Assembly (NCBI RefSeq): GCF_965363235.1
Contig: NC_134839.1
Span: forward strand, 100,211,743 to 100,275,742
DNA: 64,000 bases
Source of the DNA: Mytilus galloprovincialis
Taxonomy: Eukaryota; Mollusca; Bivalvia; Mytilida; Mytilidae
Reading direction: 5' to 3'
Shown here: positions 33,101 to 39,594 of the stretch, piece by piece
How positions within the stretch are numbered: the stretch's first letter is position 1
Layout of the letters: each line of letters begins with the position of its first letter
Program-made: the position numbers and the translations under genes
Notes under the pieces: generated by a model
Seen by the model: the letters and a program-made list of their open reading frames with translations, nothing else
The model's database searches: none
Told to the model about the DNA's origin: nothing

Positions 33101-35301
33101 ACATTTTGATTCTACTTAGAGATTTCACATTTTTGTATGATATTCAAAATCAATGAAGGCAAATTTTAAAATAAGCATAATATTATTCATTAGAATATAT
33201 GAAAATGGAGTATCAGTCAAAGAACAGAATTTTGATAGAGACCTTGAAATTTATTACATAGTGTTTTACCAGTTATGACTAGATAAACTCAATAAATGAG
33301 GACTATAATGATATAAATATTCAAAGTGTTCTTTTGTCAAATGTTTTCTGATATACATATTTGTTATGTTGATATTTTATTCAATAACCAATTTTAATAG
33401 GAACACAATATTTGTTGTTTGGAAATCATGTTATATTTTTTAGGTTCCTGTTGGTCTGGTGATTAGGGAAAGAATACATAATTTATCTTTAAGCATTACA
33501 GCAAAGAAAGGTCAAACATTGGATATATTAGTGGAGAACCAAGGACATATAAACTTTGGATCTGGTATTAATAACAATACTAAGGTATGTTGGTATCTCT
33601 TGAAAATGACAATGCTAAGTTGTGGTAGAAGTAAGTTGATATAAACTTCAGACCAGAAATCAGTGTCACTTCTTAGATATGCAACTTTTTTTGAAATCAC
33701 TAGTTTCATTTTGTTGAAGAATACTTTTAATCAGACATCTGTTTCAAAAATGAAGGTCACCATTGACAAAACTGTCATAATTGCCATACAATTTGGTTTT
33801 TATTATAAATCAAATTCAACATAGAAACTACTGACTCAGACATCAAATGTTGGTTTCAATTTAAATCTGAGATAGAACAATCTTTTTATCTTTTTTCATA
33901 TATAAGGGTTTTGAACTGCATATAGTTAGTACAATATAATTAATTGTCTATTCAGTAAAATCTAGTTATTCAATTGGCGAACATGAATTTGACAGCTAAT
34001 GTCCATTAACAATACTAACTTCTTTGATACATGAATTGGTATGTCATTATTTTATAGAAAGTTCCTTACCTGAAATGTTTTGGAAAGAAACCACTTTGTT
34101 TTTTTTTGTTTGTTATTTTAACAGGGTATCATACAAAATGTTACCATAGGAACCACAATATTAACAGACTGGGAAATGTATCCTGTATCTCCTGAATTAT
34201 TTGAACCAAGTACAGATACATTTAAAAGGTACTTAGAAATGATAATGCATATTTATTAAACTGAACAAATGTGAAAATAAAGACTGTACATGTATATCAT
34301 TACATTTCATGAAAATATCTAGTAATTTTATATTGAGGAGGAAGATGATGACAAGATGATATCTATCTAATCCTATATCTTGACCTTGAGGACTGTAAAT
34401 GATTTTATTCCATAGCAAATTGTATGTTTTCATGTTTGTATAAACAATTGGATCTTTGTTGAATTAATAATTATTTAAATCATATTTTTCAGTATTGGAA
34501 CACCTTATTACAGTAAGGATGGGAGATTTATGTCGCCCTCTATTTATGTAGGACAAATGCCAACCCTTACAGACCCTCAAGATACCTATCTAGATCCCAC
34601 TACCTGGTCAAAGGTAATTAACTTACAAAGTATAACTTCTAATAATTCAGATGATACCTGAATCTGAGTCCACAATGGCTCTTGGAAGGTAAACAGTAAG
34701 TTAATTTCTGATGACTTTGTTGTATTGTTAGGATGTTGTCTCCTTAAGGTTTACCCACATCTCTGTAATGTAGTCAGTTCTCATATTGATATCATATTGA
34801 TCTAAAATTGACTAGTTGGTTTACTTTCTCATAAATTTTTGATTTGAATCATATTGATGGGTAGGGTACAACATTTTGATCCAACTTATCCAAACCATCA
34901 TTTTGCACCTCACATGAAATAATTTTTATTTTGTGTTGTTTTTATTTTTAAATCCAAATAAACTATATCAGTATCTTTTAAACCTATTTGTATATATTAT
35001 AAAATATTTTTACTTTCAGGGTCAGACAATTATAAGGAGTAACATGGCGTATAACATAGGAAGATATTGGCCCATTGCTGGACCACAAATAAGACTGTTT
35101 GTACCAAAGCCTTACCTGGCTCCAAACACTGTTAATAATGTGATAATGTTCGAACTTGAAATGGCACCATGTAAAACCCAGGCTGGATGTACTGTTGAGT
35201 TTAAAGATAAACCATTAATCAATGCTACAGCACATGGACCTTATCATAAATATATGTCTCAAGAAATAGGTTATAAATATAACTGGCATTCGTTTCATTA
35301 A
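6065..35301 (+). CDS. GLB1: Beta-galactosidase (GLB1), complete 18-exon gene
   Basis: A complete lysosomal-type acid beta-galactosidase of glycoside hydrolase family 35, which removes terminal beta-galactose from gangliosides, glycoproteins and keratan sulfate in lysosomes. CDS exons: 6065-6133, 7538-7701, 8162-8312, 10055-10118, 11522-11616, 13025-13223 (6a) or 16820-17003 (6b), 17971-18026, 18391-18512, 18994-19034, 19968-20083, 21809-21883, 23711-23806, 24310-24417, 33444-33584, 34125-34228, 34493-34613, 35020-35301. All phases match. The product is 662 aa with 6b or 667 with 6a, against 677 in human. Landmarks: signal peptide (residues 1-23), [30 protein letters not shown], acid/base Glu185 in IENEYGSY (human Glu188), nucleophile Glu265 in [13 protein letters not shown] (human Glu268), [12 protein letters not shown], and the C-terminal IGRYWP jelly-roll motif. 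Two exon ends (10 and 13) are expanded into tandem arrays. Confidence 0.97.
6398..6830 (+). repeat. Family A repeat fragment, intron 1
   Basis: Contains CGACCACAAAATTTTG, TGGTATCACGTCGTTG, AGGAAGGTTTGGATTGATTT and ACAATAACTTGTGTTAAAG blocks shared with the other family A copies. No coding potential. Confidence 0.6.
6838..7031. mobile_element. MITE with ~27-bp inverted ends in intron 1
   Basis: The ends are inverted copies: GTGTAAGGGAGGTAATCCAA on the left and the complement of GGATAACCTCCCTTACACTG on the right. The core, in reverse orientation, is a fragment of repeat family C (copies at 12256 and 37448), including GGCCGTACCTTGACCTATAA. The unit is about 194 bp and non-coding. Confidence 0.6.
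7255..7385 (+). repeat. Family A repeat 3' fragment, intron 1
   Basis: Two partly duplicated CCCCAACTGTTCAGG-TTGGACAT units followed by the GCGGTCGTATCCAG end seen in other family A copies. It lies about 150 bp before exon 2. Confidence 0.55.
7538..7701 (+). CDS. GLB1: GLB1 exon 2: start of the GH35 barrel
   Basis: Residues 24-78. It contains [14 protein letters not shown] and [19 protein letters not shown], the first conserved block of GH35 enzymes, and an N-glycosylation sequon NRT near the mature N-terminus. Acceptor TATTCAG; the donor GTAGGT splits a Val codon. Confidence 0.95.
8162..8312 (+). CDS. GLB1: GLB1 exon 3
   Basis: Residues 78-128. It contains YVPWNFHE and [12 protein letters not shown], conserved strands of the TIM barrel near the galactose pocket. 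Acceptor TTTCTAG, donor GTAAGT, ends in phase 0. Confidence 0.95.
8390..9552 (+). repeat. Composite of family A and related repeats, intron 3
   Basis: Contains family A blocks (8400-8650, 9040-9125 and 9470-9552) and a segment with GTGTCCCTATGGACACATTC (near 8911), a motif that also ends the repeats at 57750-58440. Embedded is an inverted copy (9337-9457) of the repeat at 293-415. No exon signals. Confidence 0.55.
10055..10118 (+). CDS. GLB1: GLB1 exon 4
   Basis: Residues 129-150, [12 protein letters not shown] followed by FRTMDS. It corresponds to the human GGLPAWLL segment. Acceptor TTTCAG, donor GTAAGT, phase 1. Confidence 0.93.
10555..11465 (+). repeat. Tandem repeat, ~160-bp units, in GLB1 intron 4
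   Basis: About five diverged head-to-tail units share TGTCCGTGCATT, CCAAAGCTT, AATATGTTGTTACTGA, GAGGTCAAGTTCAATAATG and GGAGTTATGGTTCTTGAAA. The block opens with a GGCGGGCGGGCGG patch (10595-10610) and closes with CCGGTTTGCTGTCG (11435-11450). It belongs to a dispersed bivalve repeat class and is not coding. Confidence 0.8.
11522..11616 (+). CDS. GLB1: GLB1 exon 5
   Basis: Residues 150-181, [20 protein letters not shown] then GGPVLMVQ. It ends in phase 0 directly before the acid/base motif, so either version of exon 6 continues it. Acceptor TTACTAG, donor GTATGT. Confidence 0.95.
11626..12185 (+). repeat. Dispersed repeat family A (TATACGACCGCAAA), copy in intron 5
   Basis: It starts TATACGACCGCAAAAA followed by CGTCGTATAATGGTATCATG, then repeated blocks containing ACAATAACTCAAAAA. 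The same family recurs at 6398-6830, 7255-7385, 8390-9552, 22432-23064 and 54045-54620, making it the most frequent dispersed repeat in the window. Confidence 0.7.
12256..12610 (+). repeat. Dispersed bivalve repeat family C, intron 5
   Basis: Shares AAAAGTAAACCATTATA, TACGGTCTTCAA, ACAGCAAGCTATAAA and AACGGTCTAATC blocks with 37448-37680. Truncated or inverted relatives are at 6893-6985 and 52260-52345. It resembles short non-autonomous elements very common in mussels. Confidence 0.65.
13025..13223 (+). CDS. GLB1: GLB1 exon 6a (alternative copy with acid/base Glu)
   Basis: This is the first of two tandem versions of exon 6 and encodes 66 codons plus one base. It opens with IENEYGSY, carrying the acid/base Glu185, continues [16 protein letters not shown], then VIFTTDG, and ends [16 protein letters not shown]. 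Both Cys residues matching the human Cys195-Cys230 disulfide are kept. Compared with 6b it has four extra residues before the first Cys (KVTGGY versus FA) and one more before the second. Acceptor TTTTTCAG, donor GTAAGT, phase 0 in and 1 out, identical to 6b. If 6a were spliced to 6b the frame would read ACC CAT TGA, a stop, so the two are expected to be mutually exclusive. Confidence 0.9.
13642..13793. mobile_element. Long palindromic foldback element in intron 6a-6b
   Basis: About 150 bp, nearly perfectly self-complementary: the left end ATAACTAATCGCCGTATTTG pairs with the right end, followed inward by AATATCAAAAATAAGACAAC and its complement. The centre holds GTTTAATCC / GGATTAAAC. The size and symmetry fit a foldback MITE. 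No coding potential. Confidence 0.75.
14430..14775 (+). repeat. Dispersed repeat family D, copy 1
   Basis: It aligns by eye with 53490-53835 over about 340 bp: shared blocks include AGAAAAATAT, CATGCCTGATGACTTTAC (CATGTCTGATGACGTCAC in the other copy), GAAACAGATTC and AACAGTTAAATTT. It is non-coding and lies between exons 6a and 6b. Confidence 0.6.
14885..16657. mobile_element. 1.77-kb element with ~96-bp inverted arms between exons 6a and 6b
   Basis: The left arm (14885-14980) and right arm (16561-16657) are inverted copies with only a few mismatches; for example ATCTACCTTGATGCTACCTG pairs at the outer end and CCTAGGATTATTCTAT at the inner end. The interior is AT-rich with degenerate blocks such as TTTCATTTC, CATTTTTCAC and AATTCCAAA. 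No transposase frame is visible, so it may be a non-autonomous TIR element. In RNA the arms could form a long stem in the intron separating the two alternative exons. Confidence 0.65.
16820..17003 (+). CDS. GLB1: GLB1 exon 6b (canonical copy with acid/base Glu)
   Basis: Second version of exon 6, residues 182-243. It encodes [20 protein letters not shown], then [17 protein letters not shown] and [11 protein letters not shown]. It matches the vertebrate segment closely (YFACDFDYLRFL), so it is the likely canonical exon. Glu185 is the acid/base catalyst; the YFAC and LKCG cysteines match the human Cys195-Cys230 pair. Acceptor GCTTTTCAG, donor GTAAGT; phases 0 in and 1 out as in 6a. Confidence 0.95.
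17227..17252. repeat. Perfect 26-bp palindrome in intron 6b
   Basis: The sequence is its own reverse complement around ACTATAGT, with arms AGATTTACC and GGTAAATCT. It could form a cruciform or an RNA hairpin. Function unknown. Confidence 0.9.
17971..18026 (+). CDS. GLB1: GLB1 exon 7
   Basis: Residues 243-261, [24 protein letters not shown] is conserved and leads into the nucleophile motif. Acceptor TTTTTGTAG, donor GTATGT, phase 1 in and 0 out. The first codon is Met when joined to 6b (A+TG) and Leu when joined to 6a (C+TG). Confidence 0.95.
18391..18512 (+). CDS. GLB1: GLB1 exon 8: catalytic nucleophile
   Basis: Residues 262-302, [19 protein letters not shown] and on to LLAYGANIN. Glu265 in NSEFYTGW is the catalytic nucleophile (human Glu268). 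Acceptor TTCAACAG, donor GTAAGT, splits a Met codon. Confidence 0.96.
18780..18900 (+). repeat. Mollusc SINE-like fragment, intron 8
   Basis: The block starting GATTGATTGATATTTGCTGT and continuing TTAAACCCCACTTTCAGCAC resembles a widely dispersed molluscan short element. It is truncated. Confidence 0.45.
18994..19034 (+). CDS. GLB1: GLB1 exon 9
   Basis: A 41-nt exon, residues 302-316, [13 protein letters not shown], the conserved [12 protein letters not shown] block that lines the active site. Acceptor TTTTTTTAAAG, donor GTAAGT. Confidence 0.94.
19715..19861 (-). repeat. Dispersed repeat, copy 2 (first at 1765-1915)
   Basis: Inverted copy of the 1765-1915 repeat in intron 9, ending just before the word CACTGATATTCC. 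It shares the GTGGGGGCCC-type block, GGATCC and the ATTGGGAATCACTGAAGC region. The short minus-strand frame across it is a product of the repeat. Confidence 0.65.
19968..20083 (+). CDS. GLB1: GLB1 exon 10
   Basis: Residues 316-354. It includes [20 protein letters not shown] and the end LALRQVISK, matching human [20 protein letters not shown]. Acceptor ACATTGTAG, donor GTAGGA, phase 0 out. The last 17 exonic bases and the donor form the first unit of a 28-bp tandem array. Confidence 0.96.
20067..20692 (+). repeat. 28-bp minisatellite derived from the exon 10/intron 10 junction
   Basis: The unit is GACAAGTCATTTCAAAG followed by GTAGGATTATA (28 bp). Unit 1 (20067-20094) contains the real end of exon 10 and its donor. 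Three more units run to 20178, then a 350-bp repeat interrupts, and six more units run 20525-20692. Every unit keeps a GTAGGA or GTAAGA donor preceded by AAAG. Since 28 is not a multiple of three, use of the next donors would shift the frame. Confidence 0.92.
20178..20524 (+). mobile_element. Dispersed bivalve repeat family B inserted in the 28-bp array
   Basis: Starts near GAAGATGTGGTATGATTGCC and continues AGAGACCAAAATGACACAG, CAATGAGCAAAGCCCATACC, GGCTCCTGACTTGGGGACAG and AACCCTCCCCCTAACCTGGG. Degenerate copies lie at 3060-3260 and 39811-40150 on the other strand. I recognise it as an abundant mussel repeat. It splits the array of exon 10 copies, so it arrived after the array formed. Confidence 0.75.
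20823..21080. repeat. Dispersed repeat fragment, intron 10
   Basis: The block CAGGAAGACATATCACCTTA followed by CATTATTCTGACTATGA recurs at 39595-39650 (CAGGAAGACATGTCATCTTA). A 132-codon minus-strand frame extends from here to 21431 but is AT-rich and lacks any recognisable domain. Confidence 0.45.
21469..21624. mobile_element. Palindromic foldback element, intron 10
   Basis: Arms of about 65 bp: the left AATAACATAAAAAATGTGGT and GCACACTG pair with the right CAGTGTGC and ACCACATTTTTTATGTTATT. Outer ends TAAGGAATGACT and AGTCATTTCTTA also pair. The loop contains AACGCGCGTAACGGG. It ends about 185 bp before exon 11. Confidence 0.75.
21809..21883 (+). CDS. GLB1: GLB1 exon 11
   Basis: Residues 355-379: [20 protein letters not shown] then IEMKF, matching human [20 protein letters not shown] at the end of the barrel. 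Acceptor TTTCTGCAG, donor GTAAGT. Confidence 0.95.
22199..22324. mobile_element. Foldback element, intron 11
   Basis: The left part ATATGGCTTTTTCAATATC, CCGTATCAACCC and CCAATATAA pairs with the right part TTATATTGG, GGGTTGATACGG and GATATTCAAAAAGCCATAT. Centre GATCAGAGCTCTTGG. About 125 bp. Confidence 0.65.
22432..23064 (+). repeat. Family A repeat, near full-length, intron 11
   Basis: The most complete copy: starts TATACGACCGCAAACC, contains GATCGTATAATGGTATGATG, AGGTTGGGATTCATTTTGG, AATTTGGCCCAACTGTTCAG, and ends TGTGCTCAGCGAAGCATTTT. No coding capacity. Confidence 0.7.
23165..23290. mobile_element. Palindromic foldback element (family E), intron 11
   Basis: The left arm TAGTCCAAATAATTATGATG through TTGACGCCTTAC pairs with the right arm GTAAGGTGTCAA through CATAATTATTTGGACTA; the loop is six bases. 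A diverged relative lies at 50848-50962. Confidence 0.8.
23711..23806 (+). CDS. GLB1: GLB1 exon 12
   Basis: Residues 380-411: [20 protein letters not shown] then [12 protein letters not shown], matching the human linker from VGAALDIL to FIQVKQ. Acceptor ATTCTTTCAG, donor GTATAA, phase 0 on both sides. Confidence 0.93.
24310..24417 (+). CDS. GLB1: GLB1 exon 13 (its 3' end is unit 1 of a satellite)
   Basis: Residues 412-447: [14 protein letters not shown], then [20 protein letters not shown] ending in Gln. It matches human QHYGFVLYRTTLPQD and HDRAYVAVDG, from the beta domain that follows the barrel. Acceptor TCTTTTCAG, donor GTAAGA. From 24347 to the exon end the sequence is the founder-like first unit of the 73-bp array. 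Extending to the second donor adds 73 nt and shifts the frame. Confidence 0.95.
24347..31461 (+). repeat. 73-bp satellite made from the exon 13 end and its splice donor
   Basis: About 95-100 head-to-tail units. Each runs AAGATTACCC(T/C)ACAGCTCAG, then AATCTGTCAGTGGTTGG, ATCAGAGACAGAGGATATG, TTATGATAGACCAGGT. Unit 1 (24347-24419) contains the last 71 coding bases of exon 13 plus GT. The joint between units falls where exonic CAAGATT and intronic GTAAGATT share AAG, suggesting origin by a short-homology duplication. Nearly every unit keeps CAG|GTAAGA (a donor) and C(T/C)ACAG (an acceptor-like end), so each looks like a 56-nt micro-exon. Variants include TTTGTGGTTGG, TTAGAGGTTGGC and a GATATCCCAGG type. 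All short ORFs inside are the repeat read in three frames. Confidence 0.97.
28408..30159 (+). repeat. Higher-order 876-bp (12-unit) duplication in the satellite
   Basis: The series of unit variants starting at the GATATCCCAGGTAAAATTACC unit near 28373 recurs at about 29249, an offset of 876 bp or exactly 12 units, with the same order of diagnostic variants (AATATGTCAATGG, TTATTATAGACC, GTCAGTAGTTTGG, ACAAAGTATATG). A related series starts near 26446. Confidence 0.7.
31462..32742. mobile_element. hAT-like non-autonomous element inserted in the 73-bp satellite
   Basis: A 1.28-kb insertion interrupts the array. It starts TAGTGTTTCCTGCAG; the right end reads CTGTAGAAAACACTA, its imperfect inverse. 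Flanks are ACCCTACA on the left and CCTACAG on the right, consistent with a 6-8 bp target duplication, as expected for hAT elements. GGGCAGGG motifs lie near both ends (31487 and 32647-32705). No transposase frame. The satellite resumes at 32743, so insertion followed amplification. Confidence 0.65.
32743..33064 (+). repeat. Distal block of the 73-bp exon 13 satellite
   Basis: About four and a half units after the hAT-like element, with the last ones decayed: a GGATCCGAGACAG variant and a foreign stretch (33010-33040) before the terminal GACCAGGTACAATAGC. Normal intron sequence follows to exon 14. Confidence 0.92.
33444..33584 (+). CDS. GLB1: GLB1 exon 14
   Basis: Residues 448-494: [20 protein letters not shown], then [20 protein letters not shown]. 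TLDxLVEN and the GxxNxG turn match human TLDLLVENMGRVNYG of the jelly-roll domain. Acceptor TTTTTTAG, donor GTATGT, phase 0. The splice from exon 13 crosses about 9 kb of mostly satellite intron. Confidence 0.96.
34125..34228 (+). CDS. GLB1: GLB1 exon 15
   Basis: Residues 495-529: [20 protein letters not shown] then [13 protein letters not shown]. ILTDWxxxP is conserved with human ILTDWTIFP. Acceptor TTTAACAG, donor GTACTT (weak +3 to +6), split codon. Confidence 0.93.
34493..34613 (+). CDS. GLB1: GLB1 exon 16
   Basis: Residues 529-569: [20 protein letters not shown] then PTTWSK, matching human PAFYMGNFSIPSG and PQDTFIQFPGWTKG. Acceptor TTTTTCAG, donor GTAATT. Confidence 0.94.
35020..35301 (+). 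CDS. GLB1: GLB1 exon 17: C-terminus and stop
   Basis: Residues 570-662: [59 protein letters not shown]. IGRYWPxxGPQxxLFVP is the C-terminal GH35 signature (human LGRYWPARGPQLTLFVP). TAA at 35299-35301. The Cys pair near the end matches human Cys626-Cys634. Confidence 0.96.
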   Translation, partial: GQTIIRSNMAYNIGRYWPIAGPQIRLFVPKPYLAPNTVNNVIMFELEMAPCKTQAGCTVEFKDKPLINATAHGPYHKYMSQEIGYKYNWHSFH

Positions 35302-35444
35302 ATTGTTATTAGTTATATTATATAAATTTTGTTTCACATTCTGATGCAATAGTCTTAGAAGGCAACTAATATATTTTTACACTTTTTTAATGTTGAATAA
35401 GTTTTCAATGCTCTTATTTATAAGAAATTGTTTAAATTTTGTTT

Positions 35445-35450
35445 AATAAA
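35445..35450 (+). terminator. GLB1: Probable GLB1 polyadenylation signal
   Basis: AATAAA lies 144 bp after the GLB1 stop. It is the first canonical hexamer after the stop in the sense direction. Confidence 0.6.
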
Positions 35451-35512
35451 AGTTATAGTAAGTCAAACACCTGAAACATGATAGAAAAACAAAAAGATTA
35501 ATATTTGCATAA

Positions 35513-36681
35513 GGCCAACTAAAATTAATTAGTAGATTTTCATCCAAATTTTTGAAAAAAATGGGGCGGGTGGAAGGATTTTATTTTTTAAATTTTATTT
35601 CATATGATACCCTCGTCACGAGTTCTTCATACCGCGGGGTATATGCTAGTAGAAAACAAGCTTGTATAATGTATATACATGCTGTATAAGGAATTCTACA
35701 CTATTTTTAAACTCTTAAATAAAAATCCCTGATTGGCAACCACTGTTATACATGTAATTGCCGCTTTAGAAACCTATTTATAGTATACATCAAAAAGAAG
35801 AGAAATGCTCTCTTCAGTTGGACTATACCTACACCAAATTTATTTTGCTTTCTAAGCAATGGTTTGTAGTCCCCATAAAATCAATAAAATGTATTGGTAC
35901 AATCAGAGACATATATACATATATATATGTGTATATATGTCTCTGGTACAATTGTATGCAACACAAGTACAAACTGTATTGTGAGTACAGAATAAAATGT
36001 AAACTCAGTGTTGAAAGTAATTATGATGTAAAACAAGAACTTAACCAAAAAGTAGTTGTTGTTTAATGACTAAATTGAAGGTATTGGGACAGTTACAGAG
36101 GGTGTTTGCTGTTGGTCAACAAAATAACAACAGCCAAGGGCTTGTTATAATTAAAATGCGTGTTTGTCGACTTTTTTTTTCAATATACGGTCATAAATCA
36201 AATAAGTTCGTGCTTGTGTCAATTTGTTTAATCCAGTCATGTTTTTTTACCAATTTGTTCTACGATTCTTGCGCTTTGGATATCATTCACAGTCCACATT
36301 TCCTGACACAAAGTCATTGTATATTAAATGAAGAAAAAAACACGGTTTTCGATTCAGTTGTGACTACCGCAATTTGCGTTTCAGCGTAACACGAATATTT
36401 CATGCTCTTCTCGTTATCAATCACTATTCTCGGAAGATGATGTTGTCATCATAGAGCAGCAGAATATGTCGACTTAATCATTTTCGTTTGATTACTCGAA
36501 GAAATACAAAAACGAAATTTGAAACAGGAAGTTTTGAATGAAACGAAATTATCGATGGTTCCCGGTAACGGACATGAACAAAATCCGGAAATCGTATTTT
36601 TGTTAAATAAAAAAAATCGGGGCGGGACGATTTCAGAGGGGCGGGCGGGGATGAAAATCTAGCAATTAATTTTAATTGGCC
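35513..36681. mobile_element. 1.17-kb element with ~33-bp terminal inverted repeats
   Basis: The left end GGCCAACTAAAATTAATTAG then TAGATTTTCATCC matches the inverse of the right end (GGATGAAAATCTAGC then AATTAATTTTAATTGGCC). GGGGCGGG motifs sit just inside both ends. The target duplication is uncertain (TAATATTT occurs on both sides at slightly different distances). A 107-codon frame (36066-36389) has no recognisable domain. Confidence 0.55.
35903..35946. repeat. Palindromic TA-rich hairpin
   Basis: AGAGACATATATACATATAT pairs with TATGTGTATATATGTCTCT, forming a long hairpin with TA-rich arms inside the preceding TIR element. Probably a simple-repeat product. Confidence 0.6.
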
Positions 36682-37447
36682 TAATATTTAGAATTAAAAT
36701 CAAATTATTAACAAATTTATTTACAGCATGGTGTGATATTTTATACTTTGGGTCTTCATGATTTAAACCATATTTTACAAAGGTAAAAGCAAAAACATTG
36801 TCGTCCCTTTTCATCCATTTTTTTTGGTTTTATTGAAAAAATGCTACTTAATATTTGAAAATTATTTGTGATGTTAGTGGTGGTATAAAATATTTTTTTG
36901 ATTATACATGTATTATATGAGTTTTATTAGTAGAAGTGTTCAATATTCTTTTTGCAAAATTCAAAAATCATGCATTCCTTGAAGATTTAAAAATCTGTTG
37001 AAAAGACAAAATACATATAATTTTGTTTTGGTATGTTAAGGTATATTTGAATGTGGTGCAATTGATAATTGAGAGGTTTTTATATATTTGATGGTTGGGA
37101 GTTTTGTTTTATACTTACTGGGTGTAAGATAAGATAATGTACTGTTGATAAATATATGTATCAATTTATGATTTATATAAAGTAATAATTCCATAGATTG
37201 ATTTAATAGTGCTTTTGTTATACATTATATTTGTAATATTTTCTGATTAAATTGTGGTTTTGTTATAGTTGTGATATTTCTAAACACCTCGTTTAAACAT
37301 ACATGTAAGAAACTGATCAAATCAACATTAGTCTGAAAATGAAATAACAAAGGCATATTATTGGCACAATGCCACTGAAGTGTGAAATCATTCATACTGA
37401 CAAAAAGACCATGACTATTCACAAATGGAATGAAATTTAAGAGGGTG

Positions 37448-37680
37448 AATAGACATAAGAATTGGTATGAGTGCCAATAAGACAACTCTCCATCTAAATC
37501 ACAATTTGTAAAAGTAAACCATTATAGGTCAAATTACGGTCTTCAAAAGAGAGCCTTGGTTCACACCTAACAGCAAGCTATAAAGGGCCCTAAAATGACT
37601 AGTGTTAAACCATTCAAACAGGAAAAACAACGGTCTAATCAATATAAAAAAACTAGAAATGAAAAACACTTAATGAATCT
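37448..37680 (+). repeat. Dispersed repeat family C, truncated copy
   Basis: AGACATAAGAATTGGTATG, AAGTAAACCATTATAGGTCA, AACAGCAAGCTATAAAGGGC and AACGGTCTAATC match the copy at 12256-12610. It is cut off near 37680. A second scrap with GAGCCTTGGTTCACCC lies near 38145. Confidence 0.65.
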
Positions 37681-37771
37681 TTTATATTGGAAATTCTTTA
37701 CCGGCTAAATCTGCTGTTGGATAATTTATGGTGTCTAAACAGACAGTAGCTGCACTCCAATTCGTTGTAGC

Positions 37772-37815
37772 AGGGACTTTCTATACTAAGTAATATACTA
37801 ATATAGAAAGTCCCT
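37772..37815. repeat. 44-bp hairpin with perfect 14-bp arms
   Basis: AGGGACTTTCTATA and TATAGAAAGTCCCT flank a 16-base loop. This may be the remnant of a foldback element or a small RNA hairpin; nothing nearby decides. Confidence 0.75.
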
Positions 37816-38692
37816 GGTAGTAATTATATACATGTCTGTTCAGCTTTCAACAATATTGAAATTCAAGGTTCTCGATAAAAAAATATCTTGCTTTCTGTGA
37901 TCTTGCTTTATATGTTCTTTTTAACTTACGAGTTTGATTTCTAACAAAAATATCTTTAAATACTGATAACAATTGTTTGCATAAAAATTGCTTTCAGGAT
38001 CAAGCATTACTGATGAGTCTTAAAGTAAGGAAATCGAAGGAAAACTGATCATTTTAAGCCACTGATTTAAATGAGAGAAAAAAATCTGTGGTCACAATGT
38101 ATTTTATGTTGATAATTAAAGGTCATTGTACTGCCTTCAAGACAGAGCCTTGGTTCACCCCGAACAGCAATCTCAGCTTGTTTTTCCATAAAAATTGCTT
38201 CCAGGTTCAAGCAATACTGATGTTTCTTAAAGTAAGGAAATCGAAGGAAAGCAGGTCATTTTTAGCCATTTAAGGAGAGAAAAAAAATGGCAGGGGGGCC
38301 CCACTCTTAGGAGCCTCATTTGGCAGCTCCCAAACCCCTGCCTCCCCTGAATTTGAGCCCTAGTTACAGCCCTGATTTTCTTGACAAGTGTACCATCATT
38401 TTGTGACTTGAATATCTGAGCATATATAACATTGATGAATTTCTAGAAATTTTCATGGATAGGATGCATAGAATGTTATGATCAATGCACTATATTGTTT
38501 GTATCAAAAAGGTAGTGATCAGCCTTGGAAGATTTAGATATCAAGCCAGTAACATAGGGTTCTGATTGCGTTACATGCAATCTTTACCCCAAAATCATGT
38601 ATCTAACTTAACATTCCTTTAGGTCAATGGTTTCTGATGGATGTTACCAATTCTACATTTCTATGTGACAGATGGATCATGATCTCTTTATG

Positions 38693-39433
38693 ATACTTTG
38701 GATTGGTGGTTTCAGATTGATACCAACTTTGCATTCCTTTGTGACAATGGTTTCAGATGTATGATGATCACTTTATGATACTTTGGGTCAGTGGTTTCAG
38801 ATTTATACCAACTTTGCATTTCTTTGTGACAGTTGTTTCAGATAGATTAATACCAACTTTGCATTCCTTTGTGAGTTGTTTTTCAGACTGATACCAACTT
38901 TGCATTACTTTGTGACAGTGGTTTCAGATTGATACCAACTTTGCATTACTTTGTGACAGTGGTTTCAGACTAATACCAACTTTGCATTACTTTGTAAGTG
39001 GTTTCAGGTTGATACCAACTTTGCATTACGTTGTGACAGTGGTTTCAGATTGATACCAACTTTGCATTACGTTGTGACAGTGGTTTCAGATTGATACCAA
39101 CTTTGCATTACTTTGTGACAGTGGTTTCAGATTGATACCAACTTTGCATTACTTTGTGACAGTGGTTTCAGACTGATACCAACTTTGCATTACTTTGTGA
39201 CAGAGGTTTCAGATTGATACCAACTTTGCATTACTTTGTGACAGTGGTTTCAGACTGATACCAACTTTGCATTACTTTGTGACAGTGGTTTCAGATTGAT
39301 ACCAACTTTGCATTACTTTGTGACAGTGGTTTCAGACTGATACCAACTTTGCATTACTTTGTGACAGTGGTTTCAGATTGATACCAACTTTGCATTCCTT
39401 TGTTACAGTGGTTTCAGATTGATTACAACTTTG
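38693..39433 (+). repeat. 41-bp tandem array, ~18 units
   Basis: The unit is GACAGTGGTTTCAGATTGAT then ACCAACTTTGCATTACTTTGT, with several shortened or diverged units at the left end and point variants throughout. Each unit carries a TTTCAG (acceptor-like) and a TTTGTGA. It lies 3.4 kb beyond the GLB1 stop and does not match any exon in the window. Confidence 0.88.
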
Positions 39434-39594
39434 AATTTCTTTTTGACCATGGTTTCAGATGATGGATGTCTGTTTAAAGTCAATTGCATATTCAGGAAGA
39501 ACATGTAATTTTATATGACTACTAACCCTGCCTTGTACTAGATAGACATGCCGAGTGCTGATTTTTAACCTACTAGTTCACAATAAAACAGTCT

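Noticed and set aside
36066..36389. 107-codon plus-strand frame after GLB1
   Set aside because: Lies inside the 35513-36681 TIR element, with no recognisable domain and no start context.
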